Source: Pezizomycotina sp. ARF18 (lineage: Eukaryota > Ascomycota). Taken from it: DNA of 43,486 bases. This document shows positions 1 through 10,434 of the stretch, one piece after another. The translations under genes and the position numbers were made by a program. The number at the start of each line of letters is the position of its first letter. Positions within the stretch are counted from its first letter, which is position 1. The notes beneath the pieces are model-generated. The model did no database searches. It was not told the origin of the DNA and saw only the letters and a list, made by a program, of their open reading frames with translations. The stretch lies in contig AZLU01000154.1 in NCBI GenBank assembly GCA_002224055.1, positions 1 to 43,486 of the forward strand, given 5' to 3'.

Positions 1-378
1 TATTATTATTATTATTATTATTATTATCTATCTCTCTATCCTAACTTCGCGGGATAAAAAAGCGAATCCCCGAGTTATTGAATTCTCGGGGGTTTGCGGT
101 GTTGATTTGTTCAGATAAAATATCTTGCTTATTATACCATTTCACGCTGCGACACATCCCAACTTCCCCGTCACTGTCATTCAATCACCACCCGATCCGA
201 CTTGAGGAATAATGTTTGCAATCGCCGACTTCAGCAAATAGATTTGATTTCAGTCCTAAGACCCTATGGAATTTTTTATTTTATTTTATTTTATTTATTT
301 ATTTTATTACCGTTTTTTCAGTTCTTCTAAGCAAAGGGCAAATTCAAACCAATAAGTGACGGGGTTAGATCGATTCCC
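1..378. other. AT-rich intergenic DNA, upstream of first gene
   Basis: No coding signal was seen. The stretch opens with a (TTA)n trinucleotide run (about 1-28) and carries a TTTTA/TTTA-rich simple repeat at about 270-307. It probably holds the promoter and 5' leader of the DUF676 gene that starts at 379. No TATA or other motif could be assigned with confidence. Confidence 0.5.
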
Positions 379-452
379 ATGAGACACGTTACTGTCTTCG
401 TCCACGGATTCCGTGTGGTAATTCCCGTCTCATATTGTTTCTTTATTTCTAC

Positions 453-483
<31 letters not shown>

Positions 484-2381
484 CTGAATGTGCATCGTGG
501 CGTCCAAAGTTACGCTAATGTGAAATCCGACCTGCAGGCGACGATGATACGTTAGCACCTACCCTGAAGTAAGGTCTTTGCCCCGTCTTTATAATTATTC
601 TTCGTAAGGGTTATTCACAAACCCCTTAGTATTTGTGCAGCTTGTGTTCACAAAAAAGTTAATATTTATAGCTTCACGACTAAATTGAAAACTATCTTTC
701 TTTTCTTATTCATTTCATCTGCTTAGCATCTTCGAACCGTACTGGCTCGTCATTACCTAAAGTCAAGGTTAAGGCATAAAATACCCTGCTTTGAGACCAA
801 GGTCAATTGGATAGTGCTGTTGCAAGATTCAGAAACTGGTACGTATCAACATATTAAAAAAGCAGATCCGGGCTAGATGAATGTGCTCACGAAAGAATTG
901 AATGAAATATATGCAAATCATTATAAATACTATTGAAAAAAAAAAAAAAACACAAAACACAAAACTCAACCAGAAAAGAAAAAGGTAGCTATTCGTTAAT
1001 AGGGAGACCTTACTAATGGTTTTGATAGGTTACAGGAAAAGGTCATAGACCTGGAAGTCGAAAATGGAACTCCATCCCAATGATAGATCCGTCGGTACAC
1101 TCGTGCTAGTGGCGCATAGCATGGGCGGCATCGTCGCCGCTGATACATGCTTTCTATTCTGGACGATAAGCCGGTCCCATTCCGACAAAGGGCTCAAAAG
1201 ACCCTCGCCTAAATGGTGAACAGGGACCGCGCGTACACCTGACAAAATTGATGGGGACACCTTCATGTTCCCTTACATACCGGAATTCTGAGTTACGATA
1301 CTCCTTGGCTAGTAGGTTGAGAATTTTATATGCTTTAGTTCGGCGGCCTCCACGCTAATATAGGCTGTTGATAGGGCCTGTCACCTGGAGTTTTTGCGTA
1401 TAGCGCAGCGGGCAATTTTCAGGCTGCCAAAAATGCTTACTCTGCAATTTCCGGGTGGCATCTGCGTTCGGGTGGAATTCACCTGCAATGTCCGCATCCC
1501 AGCGATGTCTTCGTCAGGTGCCCCGCTGCTGCTCTTCCGCCGCGGGGACGGCGGCATCCACCACGTCTACAAGCTGGGCTGGGGTAAGATGGTAAGCAAT
1601 TGCAACTATCGAAACCTCCCACATTAAAAGAAGATAATCCTTCTTTCATTTCTTCTTGCTCCTTTATATATATTTCAAAGTAGCTTCTCCATAATCAGCC
1701 ACGACTGCTTCCCATAAGTACATTTCTTAATGTTAATATTTCTCCTTTTTTAAATTGTTATCTCTAGGCTATGTACGCCGGCGTTGCTTCTGGACTTGGC
1801 GCTACCGCTGCTGCTGCATACATTAATCGTGCCGAGATATCCATGGGCTTTGGATGGGTGTCGTCACACCTGGAGTTCGTGTCCGTGCTGATGAAGATTG
1901 ACGAGATGCGCCAGCGCGCCACGAGGCGTCGTCTGTGCCTGGTGTCGGCGTCGCAAACTTTTACACCATCTTGGGCAAAGCCGCATCGCCGTCAACGGCT
2001 AACACCGGGGATGCCGCTATAGCGGCCGCGACGGGTGGAGGCAAGAGGACGTTCTGCTCGCTACCCCAAGCGCCAAAATCGACCAAAGCAGAGGTAAAGA
2101 AGTACGGCGGTGAGAGCCCGCGGAGCGGCAGTTCGTCTCCCGTGGAGGCTCGGAGTCTGGCAACCAGGCAAAGATGTTCGAAGCTGGTGAGAAAGCTGGC
2201 GTCAATACTGTTGACCTACGAGGCTGGTGCACCCGGCGTTGATCGACACCGCCACGGACGAGGTAAAGGCGCACATGAGCATGTTCCAGCTTTCGACAAA
2301 TCCAGGTACAAACATTATGCTAGACGAGTCGAGGAAGAAAGTGATGGAGTGGCTGGTGCTTGGTGTGATGTGGACCTGTAA
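379..2381 (+). CDS. DUF676 family alpha/beta-hydrolase (lipase-like)
   Basis: This looks like a fungal serine-hydrolase-fold protein of the DUF676 lipase-like family; its substrate is not known. Seen in order: N-terminal HVTVFVHGFR (379-417), GDDDTLAPTL (538 on), FETK and DSAVARFRNW (to 838), LQEKVIDLEVENGTPS (from 1029), the nucleophile elbow LVAHSMGGIVAADT (about 1107-1148), GILSYDTPWL (about 1280-1310), YAGVASGLGATAAAAYINR (1771 on), GWVSSHLEFVSVL, GVGVANFYTILGKAA, RTFCSLP and TDEVKAHMSMFQLSTNPG near the C-terminus. This order matches the fungal family over its full length. Introns supported by splice sites are 839-1028 and about 1592-1768. The start is the ATG just before the first conserved strand. 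Several frame changes have no splice signal (near 1075, 1210 and 1930), so the gene is not readable in one frame. The stop at 2381 is the best guess; a different frame would run to 2571. Confidence 0.78.
839..1028 (+). other. Intron in DUF676 gene
   Basis: The donor GTACGT follows the second base of a Trp codon (FRNW) and the acceptor GATAG precedes GTTACAG, joining FRNW to LQEKVIDL, which is contiguous in this family. The 190-nt intron contains an A14 tract (about 935-949). Confidence 0.65.
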
Positions 2382-3105
2382 TGAGGAACAGGATAATGTC
2401 CTTAAGACCAGTACTATGCTTTCCAGTAGCGTAGGATACACCGCGATATCCAGGCAGTCTCTTTCTATTTTACACCTTTTCTTTTCCTCCTTTTTTGTAT
2501 TTGTCAATAAGGCATGTTTTTTAGTCAAGTTTTTTCCTTCATCAACTAATGAACTTAGCGGGTTTTTCTAATATATGTACTTGTTCACAGTTAAGGAAGC
2601 ATACTTCTTTCTTTCTCGTGCTTTGAGGAATTTTCAGCGAGAATACTAATATATCATACAACTTTAACCCGACGTACAAAATAGAGAAAAATAGAGACCC
2701 AACGCCAAAGAAAATACCGGTACGCTAAAACATGAACTACGTAAAACTGCAGACTTGTAACGCGGTAGTGAATAATGAATAATTATGACTAAGCAGAGAA
2801 GATATTCTTGGTTAAGTAAACTGGAAATTCGCAAAACATAGACGATATTAGAGTGGTCTATACGATGTTGATATTAAAGGATATACAGAACCTTAAATAG
2901 CATGCCGATCGCTAGAGTGTAATGACCACATGCAAGGGAGAAAGAATATGGAAGTTAAGTTCCGCGACTTTTAGGGAAATGTTGATCAGGTATGGAGCGG
3001 CTTCGCCAAAAGAAAAAAATATTCATTAAAGAGTTTATCCAAAAAGAAAGGGAAAGGAAAGGATAATGCGGGAAAAGGCCAAGATTATCGTAGGTAATCA
3101 TACGT
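2382..3105. other. Convergent intergenic region
   Basis: About 720 bp between the 3' ends of two converging genes (DUF676 hydrolase and ubiquitin protease). It is AT-rich, has no recognisable protein or RNA gene, and presumably holds both 3' UTRs and polyadenylation signals. Confidence 0.5.
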
Positions 3106-5283
3106 TTACGATGCCGCTGCGAGGGACAGTTCCGACGGTATATTGTTAACGAGTATAGGAGCTTTGGGTTCCTCTTCCTGTACTGAAGACACTTCCGAAT
3201 CCAATAACGACTTCCCCGGGTAATTCACTGAAGTATACCTCGCAGCGGAAGAAATAGAACTCATGTTGGAGTCGTCGCCGCAGTTTCATTCGATGTTACC
3301 GACTCAGAGAATATTCAGCGTCGTTCAGCGTCTCACTATAGTTATCCTCTTCCTCCGTGCGGAAGAACGGTACTAATGCTACTGGTGTCATCTTTATTGC
3401 TTAAGTCGATAGCGTTTTCATCATCGACGTCTGTTGTTGAGAGATCGTCGTCTGCTTTGGAGCCCACGGGATCTTCTGGTTTCTCTTCCATTTCATTAAA
3501 AATATGGCGCATCTCTTCAGCTTCCTCAGGCGACATCCTCTCGTAGTAGAGCATGAATGCATTTCCTGCGGCCAAAACTTCCTCTTCATCTGCTGGTCGT
3601 ACGTCACAATCCGAACACCTCCACCACATGGGCTTTCGTTTCTTAACACTTGCTTCAGGCTTCTCGTCGGATGTTTTGGAAAGTTCCGTCGATTTTGAAG
3701 GGTAGGTTTGCCTATAGCATACGTATGCCACTGCCGTGACTTCCGTAATGCGCGATGACGCTTCTGAGGATGTATTTAGTGCTCTGCTTGGACATTTCCT
3801 TGCCGGAATACGCATGGTTAGCGAAGGGTCTAGACCGAATCCGGATGAGCTGCCAACCACCCAAGGTTCGAGGTCGATCACTGGTTGAATTCCACAACAG
3901 CGTAATTTTCCGTGTGCCACCGGTGGTAAGGTCGAACATGCTCCGGTTCATGTGCAGCACCAAGATTAAAGGAGACCTGGCAATCATAATTTGTTTAGTT
4001 TTGTCGCTTGCTATGAGTTCCTCTTGAGATGTTGCAGGTTTTGAGTCGTTCTGATGAGAAGTCCGATTCCTGTATCGCTTCCTCGACCTTCTCGAGCCTA
4101 GAGAAAAGGGCTTCCCGGACTTCGGAACTCATCTGAGGGTAGCAGTAGTAGTAGGAGGAGGAGGAGAGGTGCCTTGAGGCTCCCGGGACACTGGAGGATC
4201 CTCTAGGATTTGGTGCAATCGAGCTTTAATTGCGAGGAGGGTGCATCTTTCACAAGGAACACCGTTTAGGTTTCGAGAGAGGTGAATTCCTGCAGACACT
4301 CGTTGAGGCCACAGCTCCACGATGAAGGCAGGGCTAGGCTAAGACTAGTGAAGCCTTGCATCCTGATGGCTTCAACGTATCCGCACCTCAAACAGCCAAC
4401 CCGCTGAGCAAGAAGCCCTTCAAATGGATTTCTTAGATCGTCTGCGACAGCTTGGAATGTCTCTTCCACTTTAATCGACCCCTCGTTCTTCGTGATCTCT
4501 TCCAAGCCGTATTTTGCGGACAACGCCCTGTTTTCCACGCCGCCACGGCCTCCTTTTCTAGTTCCGCAGTCAATTTTTGGAAAAATTCCTGCGCATCTTG
4601 CTGTTCGTGGAACCACGAGTTCGTTGAGGGGCTGAGCCGTAGTGGATGGGGCGGGGTGAAAGCGCGAGGATATCGTGTTCTCGTATTCAATGTTTTGGCG
4701 AGGTTATCCAATTCGGCGGCGGGCGAGGAGCTCAAGGAGATGACGCCGTCGACTTCGTCCGAATTATTTGAATGTTGATCCGAGGATATCGCTGACAGGT
4801 GTCCTGATAGGAAGTGCAGTGACGCATAGCTTGCAAAACACAATTCTGGTAGCATGTATTTCCCGAATTGTACAACCCGCCAACCCATCCTTCCCAATCG
4901 TCTCCAGCACAAAGGGCGCCGTTCCAGCTCCTAAACCACCTGCAAACCCGCTCAGAATTCGCCCTTGCCCTGCCTTAGTAGGCCAATCCCTCCTCCAAAG
5001 ATATTCTCGATCTTCTTCTGCTTATTCTGCCCTAGCATCCGCCGGAACGGATAGATTGGTAGAAGCCACAGCGGTGGGAGCTGGAGCGGCTGTTGGAGGA
5101 GGTTGTATATGATTGCTAAGCCGCAGATTACGTAAACCAGCACCAAGGTTGGGGATAAGTTGAAGCTGTTGTACTGGTACGGATTGCTGCTTTGGCCGTT
5201 TAGGTTACCGCGGCGGCCGCTGCTGCTGCTGCTGCTGTGAAATGAGTTGGGTTCTTGTAGCGGTACTGTCCGTAGTCATTCAT
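3106..5283 (-). CDS. Ubiquitin carboxyl-terminal hydrolase, USP30/Ubp16-like, membrane anchored
   Basis: A cysteine protease that removes ubiquitin. The N-terminus has a poly-Ala stretch (GCA repeat, about 5216-5238), then a single membrane segment VLVYVICGLAIIYNLL, the layout of Ubp16/USP30 enzymes at the mitochondrial outer membrane. The Cys box is GLYNSGNTCYQNCVLQA, with the catalytic Cys codon at 4852-4854. Next come WFHEQQDAQEFFQKL, the zinc-binding-type CLRCGYVEAIRMQGFTSLSL with a later LNGVPCERC, and the C-terminal WWRCSDCDVRPADEEEVL followed by NAFMLYYER. The His box is readable only as HYGSHGSG then YVCYRQ: the His codon is disrupted by two lost bases near 3719-3722. After the catalytic domain an acidic tail runs through SETLNDAEYSLSR and SSISSAARYTSVNYPGKS to a stop at 3106. 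At least five frameshifts are needed. The start was chosen at MNDYGQYRYKN, just before the poly-Ala and membrane segment. Confidence 0.85.
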
Positions 5284-6007
5284 TCTTGATAGAGGGCTTG
5301 TAAGCCTTGCTGGCCTGTCCGATCGTTTTGTCGGGAACAACACTGCCTTCTGATTATTCACGAAATTCTGCGTTGAAGAAATATGAGATACTTTCATTCC
5401 ATAAAGCTCGGTCCAGGTTGGTGTGCAGTATATAGTATCAAGAGCGCTCTGAAGCTTTAGGACGTGGGAAAGCGTTAGTTTTGTATGGTTTCCGATTAGA
5501 AAGGATGAGATTTCGACACATTTATAAAAAAGGAAAAAATAGGGAAAATAGGGAATGACAGAAGGTCGTAAATTAAGGAGCCTCAATAAGCTTGGTTAAG
5601 ATACACAAAAAGTACTGGGCGAGATGTCCAAGAGAAAATCCAATCTTGTTGGAAGGTTCTTGACGTTGAAAGTCGCTGGCTAAGTAATAATGATTTAAAG
5701 AAGTTGAGTGATGAATAAAGGAAAAGAATGGGTAACTGAAGACTAAAGATGACTTCTCTTAAGTTATTATTATTGATCAGTACGGTACTGAGCTGAGATT
5801 TAGATTTTTTTTTTTTTTTTTCCTTTCTAAATTTCTGACCCACGTGAGTTATTTGGGGTCACCCATTGCAGCCACACCGTGCCCAGTAAGTAAACTTTTT
5901 TTTTTTTTTTCTTTTTTTTTTCTCTTTGCGTTTTCAATTTTAACGTCCGTCACAGGAACAACTACAGATAAAGCACCAACAGCATTCCTTCAGGCAGCAA
6001 TTACACC
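5284..6007. promoter_or_regulatory. Divergent promoter region, ubiquitin protease / Alb1
   Basis: About 725 bp separates two divergently transcribed starts. It contains uninterrupted T tracts at about 5806-5821, 5897-5910 and 5912-5920. In other fungi poly(dA:dT) tracts exclude nucleosomes from promoters; applying that here is inference. No TATA box or factor site was assigned. Confidence 0.45.
5886..5955 (+). other. Possible 5' UTR intron of Alb1 gene
   Basis: GTAAGT at 5886 and CACAG at 5951-5955 bound a 70-nt segment whose interior is almost pure T, like the polypyrimidine tracts of coding introns elsewhere in this window. It lies 52 bp upstream of the ATG, so it would be in the leader. 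Confidence 0.35.
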
Positions 6008-6546
6008 ATGGCCAAAACGAAGCCCACTAAAAAAGCCAGAGGTAAGATACCTAGATAGATAGGGTAGCTAACTGAATATATATATGTTAGGCATATATGT
6101 ATTTCCCTTCTCTTTTTACTTCTCTTTTTTCTTAAATCGCGAAACGTTTCTTGAAGCTAATGATCTATCCACCTTTCCCAAAACAAAAAGGTGTTTCTGC
6201 ACACTCCCGCGCTGCTAGGAGAGCTTTGTCCCCATCGCTGGATCTCGACAAGTCCGTAACGTCCTTGCCGCGACCTTCATCCCAAGCGAGCGATACGGCC
6301 CAATAGGGACCTGACGAACCGCGACCGGCTGGAGCGCAAGGTGCTCGACGTTACCCACCGTACCGTTTCCGCTAACCGCATCTCGAAGCCGTCAAAACAA
6401 ACAGGCGAAGCGCGGTCAGCGCACGTCCAAGCAGAGGGCGAAGAAGGAAGTTGGAAGGTCGAAAGCAGAAGCTAAAGCTGAGGCGCTCGAGAAGAAAAAT
6501 CGCGGGCAGCACTCAGAAGGGCAAGCTTGTCAGGGAAAGAGTGTGA
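6008..6546 (+). CDS. ALB1: Pre-60S ribosome export factor Alb1
   Basis: Alb1 is a small basic protein that travels with pre-60S ribosomal particles and binds Arx1, helping late large-subunit maturation and export. The start MAKTKPTKKARG is typical of the family and is followed, across an intron, by VSAHSRAARRALSPSLDLD and KSVTSLPRP, the family signature. A conserved-looking middle (NRDLTNRDRLERKVL) is reached only after a one-base frameshift near 6303, and the basic tail (AKRGQRTSKQRAKKEVG then AEAKAEALEKKN) after another near 6398. The stop at 6546 is uncertain: GTGAGT right at that point could be a further donor, with CTAACAG near 6604-6610 as acceptor. Confidence 0.72.
6042..6190 (+). other. 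ALB1: Intron 1 of ALB1
   Basis: Donor GTAAGA follows the first base of a Gly codon and acceptor AAAAAG precedes GTGTTTCTGC, giving KKARG-VSAHSR in frame. Length is 149 nt. Confidence 0.75.
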
Positions 6547-7275
6547 GTACCGCTCGCAGCCGGCCTGCTCGCCCTCGTTCCCTCTGATCTGGAATTTATT
6601 CAACTAACAGTTCTCTTTCGAATCTTTTTTTTTTTTTTTTTTTTTTAAGGAAACTGGGACATATAAATACAAAAGCGCTAGGAGAACTACTATTAGCTAC
6701 TAATTGAAAATGAATAACTTCTATAAAGAAAATATACATCGACAAGCCTACTATGATCAAAAGTTTTATGATATGCTCGCTTGCCAGCTCTCCCAAGTTC
6801 GTAAAACGGGGATAACTAATTCGTTCCCCCAAGCAAAAGCTAAAAGTGCCGGAATACTTTCTTTTCGTCTCATCTCTTTTTTTGATTGTTGGTGTGAATC
6901 GCAGTCGAGATAAAAGCTCTCTAGCTTACTCAGAAATCCTATATCATGCCTTTATTGCTATTGGAAATGGTAAGCTATAACCGTACATTCACATCCCGGC
7001 GCATATGCATGCAGATTGCGGTCCGAGGGGTTAATTGAAAAAACAGACTCAAACATCTTTTGCATTAGATAGAACGGGAGGGGAGGTTTTAGGAAAACGG
7101 TGGCACCCGTTTCTAAACTTTGAATGGCCTACTTGCTAATTGGCGCCCGCGGGTATATAGTAAGTAAACCAACTGTGTTGGGAATTCAAGGGTAGATTCC
7201 AAAAAGCAGTCTATAAATAACGGGGCTAAATAATAATACTCCATTGCTTCGTCACCCCTCTTTGAGAAAGGCCTC

Positions 7276-7316
<41 letters not shown>

Positions 7317-8719
7317 GGATTGGGAGGAAGAGAGGCAAAAAAAGGGAACAAAATGAGAAGAAGCCAATCAAATTCCGTGATGCAAAAGTGAGACTCGAAT
7401 CACTCGAGCTATCCAATGAGCTCGGAGTAGACCAAAATAATGCCTCAAATGGGTCAAAAAATTGTTTCCTATTTCATAAAAATAGGAAGAAATCATCGTA
7501 CGCGTGAGGATTATTGATTAATATTAATTTTATTCTTGCATTATTCCTTTTTTTTGGGGTAGAGAAAAGAAAGTGGGGAAAGACTGATGGCGAAAGGAAA
7601 CAATGAGACTTATATATATATCTTATACAAGTATATGTTTATAACAGATATATATATATATATATAAGCAAGTAACTATTTACTCAATTTAAATTTATAA
7701 AGAGAATTTGCAAGGTAAGTTCAACATACGACAGGTTAGGAAACAACCTGTAGTCCCATAGAAGGAAGCAGGAGTCGTAACGGTAAGAGAACGTAGAACT
7801 CGTTACAAAGGATATTTTAATAAATTCCCTTGCGCTTATGAGATGTTTGAGAAAGAGAAAAAGGTCATTAAACATCAGTTACTCGTGTGATGGATCATGT
7901 TCAGCTACATGTGAAAGATTGAAGAACGTTAAACCTAAATAAAAAAGAAATAAATAACTGGAAGAATTCATGACCTGCTAGGAGGACGTAAAGCTGAATT
8001 TAAGATATTTTTAGTTGCACAAACAGCACCAATGCGCAAAGTTAGGAAAGTTGTATGATCCGGAAAGGGATATATATCAAAAACGTTAGTGGATGGTACA
8101 TGGGCAGCTGTTCAGCCTGAGAACGGCAAAGGAAACGTCGCAAGTCATTACCCTAAAGGAAGCACAATATGATCCAGATCGCCAGAATGAAAAAGATCGT
8201 GAGATAAAGGAAGAAAGTTGATCAAGAAAGCGGAAACAAAGTGATCAAAATACTAAGTAGACATCATCTTCTTAAAAGAAATCTGCAAAGCATAAAGAGT
8301 AGTAAATTTGACAATGATAGAAAGAAAAAAGAAAAGAACGATGACAATGTTCTTATTCTTTGTTTCCGAAAAACAAAATTTGCAAAGGGATGAAAGAAAG
8401 GAAAGCAATAAAGAAGGAATATTAACAAGATCCATGTCTTTGAATTATAGAGTATGCAGAAAGCTTGATTTTTGTAGAATGATTTAGAGCGCAAGCGAGA
8501 AATTAAGGAGCGTGTTATATCTTTGAGACCGATAATCATCAGGTCAAATTTTGAACATGGTAAAACTTGCCATCGCTTACTTATTCTTGACTAGTTTTTG
8601 TTTTCTTCTTCTTGCCCCTTGAGAAGAGTTCTTCCGGTTGTTGTCTCTCCTCACATCGATGTATCCAGGCTATCTAATGACGGATTCTCAGATAGAAACT
8701 CTGTCGGTGGTCCACAATT
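6547..8719. other. AT-rich intergenic region with long poly(T) tracts
   Basis: About 2.2 kb between ALB1 and the PUB1-like gene. No protein was recognised in six frames. It has T tracts at about 6627-6647 and 7279-7315 (the latter about 37 nt, the longest in the window) and a TA repeat at about 7648-7665. The last few hundred bases before 8720 are probably the 3' UTR of the PUB1-like gene. Confidence 0.5.
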
Positions 8720-10434
8720 CTATTGGGGATATCCACCGCTAAAGCCGCCGTTTCCCACATTGCCGAAGCCACCACCGGACCCGCTATTGTTCCAGCTGGG
8801 CTGGCTGTTGCCATTACCGCGTCCGTAACCGCCAGCACTGTTAGGCATGTTATTGTAGGCTCCTTGACCACCTTGTGGACCACTGAACCCTGGTTTCCGT
8901 CTTGCCAACGACCCCCGGCAGATGGTCCCGATGGAGACTGCGGGCCCTGGTGATTAGGTCCACCTGCGGAATGCGGGCCTTGGTTCATTGGGCCTCCCGG
9001 TCCACCGTATTGCGGAAGAACGCCGAAGGAGTATTCGGATATTGTGGTGTCTGAGGCGCACCTTGTGGCGAGTAGCCGTCAAATTGACCTGTTGGCGGGC
9101 GATCTTTACCCCACTGTAAAGACAAGAAGTATTAGAATATATAAAGATAAAATTGGGTAATTTTTTTTTGGGGGCGCTTTTACACTGCACTTCAATGGGC
9201 GACCGTTGACATTGTACCCACTCAGCTGGCAAATGGCCATCGCGGCGTTTTCATGAGTATCCATTTTTACAAAGGCGAATCCACGATCGCCTGGAAACGA
9301 GTCTCAACAATGTAACCGAAGTTCTGAAATAAAGCACAATATCGTTCTGCGTTGTATATGGCGTTAAATTGCCAACATAGACGGTCGTCTGCCACTGCGC
9401 GTCTGCTGGACAATCATGTCGTAACTCTGTATACCATGCGTAGGAAGTGATGATGACCGTATGGCGTGGTGGGAGTCATTCCCATCGCTGCCATAGCTGC
9501 TTGCTGCGAAATCGAAGGCTGGCCTTTTTGATTCGCCCAGTTGCAACGGATTGCACGGGAACCTAGCCATTCGCCATCCATAGCTTGCAGAGATTTCTCA
9601 GCATCGGCACGGTCGCGGAAGGCGACGAAACCATAGCCTCTTGAACGTCCAGTCTTCATGTCCCACATAACGCGAGCTTCAGAGATGGTACCAAAGGTAG
9701 AGAATGCCTGGATGGAGGACTTCGTCATTGACTTCATTCGAAAGATCTCCTACAAAGATATGGAAGTGGTTTGTTGTATCCTCTTTGTTGGCCTGACTAG
9801 CTTGGTAAGCAATTAACCGAATTTCCTGTATTTTTTGTAATTAGCGACTAGATTTTGACAGCAGTTGTCAGTCTCTAAGACATGATTTCGGGGCAAGTCC
9901 TCACAGATTGATGAACGCGACGGCCGTTTAGAGTCTGCATGGCACGCTCAGCCGCACCGGGATCGTCGTATTCCACGAAACCATAATTGAACCTTTTGCC
10001 TATATTGGATTATTTCCTCAATTAGTATTTAATGTCTCTTCCACCCCACGGATTCTTTTTGACTGCAAGGGGAAAGAAGCAAATAGATGAAATGCTCTTA
10101 GACTAACATTCTTGTCTGGAATTATTTTAACGCTGACAACGTGACCCGTAGTTTCGAATATTTGACGTAAAATGTCTTCCGTAACTCGTGGTCAAGTCCA
10201 CCGATGTATAGCGCTCGCTTATTAGGCTCAGGCGCGGCGCGGCGGACGAAACCTCCGCCCGAGGTTGGAGATGTCACTGACTGGTCATAGGAGAGGTAAT
10301 GGCAGTCGGAATTGGATTGGTATTCTGGGGAATGATTACGGGCGGGAGCTGTGGCGGCGCCATGGGGTTCTGAGGCTGGCCTGAGAATTGTCAAAATTTC
10401 CCTGAGCGGTGGCGGGTTGGTTCGAGTCCGGCAT
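8720..10434 (-). CDS. PUB1: Pub1/TIA-1-type RNA-binding protein with three RRMs
   Basis: This family binds U-rich mRNA, controls mRNA stability and joins stress granules. The start is [21 protein letters not shown]1 has RALYIGGLD (RNP2) and [19 protein letters not shown] (RNP1 region). RRM2 has [12 protein letters not shown] and [19 protein letters not shown], then [19 protein letters not shown], highly characteristic of Pub1/TIA-1. RRM3 has [26 protein letters not shown] and [10 protein letters not shown]. The C-terminal tail is Gly/Asn/Gln/Pro rich ([33 protein letters not shown]), a typical prion-like low-complexity tail. Introns interrupt between and inside RRMs (around 10000-10110, 9760-9900 and 9115-9185). 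Several frame changes are not explained by splicing, for example in the N-terminus near 10370 and in the tail. The family assignment is firm; exact exon borders are not. Confidence 0.88.

Noticed and set aside
1030-1266. Minus-strand open frame across the DUF676 gene
   Set aside because: It is the shadow of the coding strand holding AHSMGGIVAADT.
7370-7430. tRNA-like sequence on the minus strand (GATTCGAGTC box and a GAGCTCATTGGATAGCTC D-arm-like hairpin)
   Set aside because: The T-like loop has eight instead of seven bases, no anticodon arm fits between the two hairpins, and no acceptor stem pairs.
7244-7507. Open frames made of long Phe or Lys runs (also at 27463-27873, 13491-13848 and elsewhere)
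   Set aside because: They only reflect poly(T) or poly(A) tracts in non-coding DNA; flanking residues match nothing.
8723-8953. Plus-strand open frame antisense to the PUB1-like tail
   Set aside because: The opposite strand encodes the Gly/Asn-rich tail; the plus frame has no family features.
10417-10434. B-box-like GGTTCGAGTCC with a pairing T-stem on the plus strand
   Set aside because: It is the antisense of the first codons of the PUB1-like gene, and no D-arm or acceptor stem is present.
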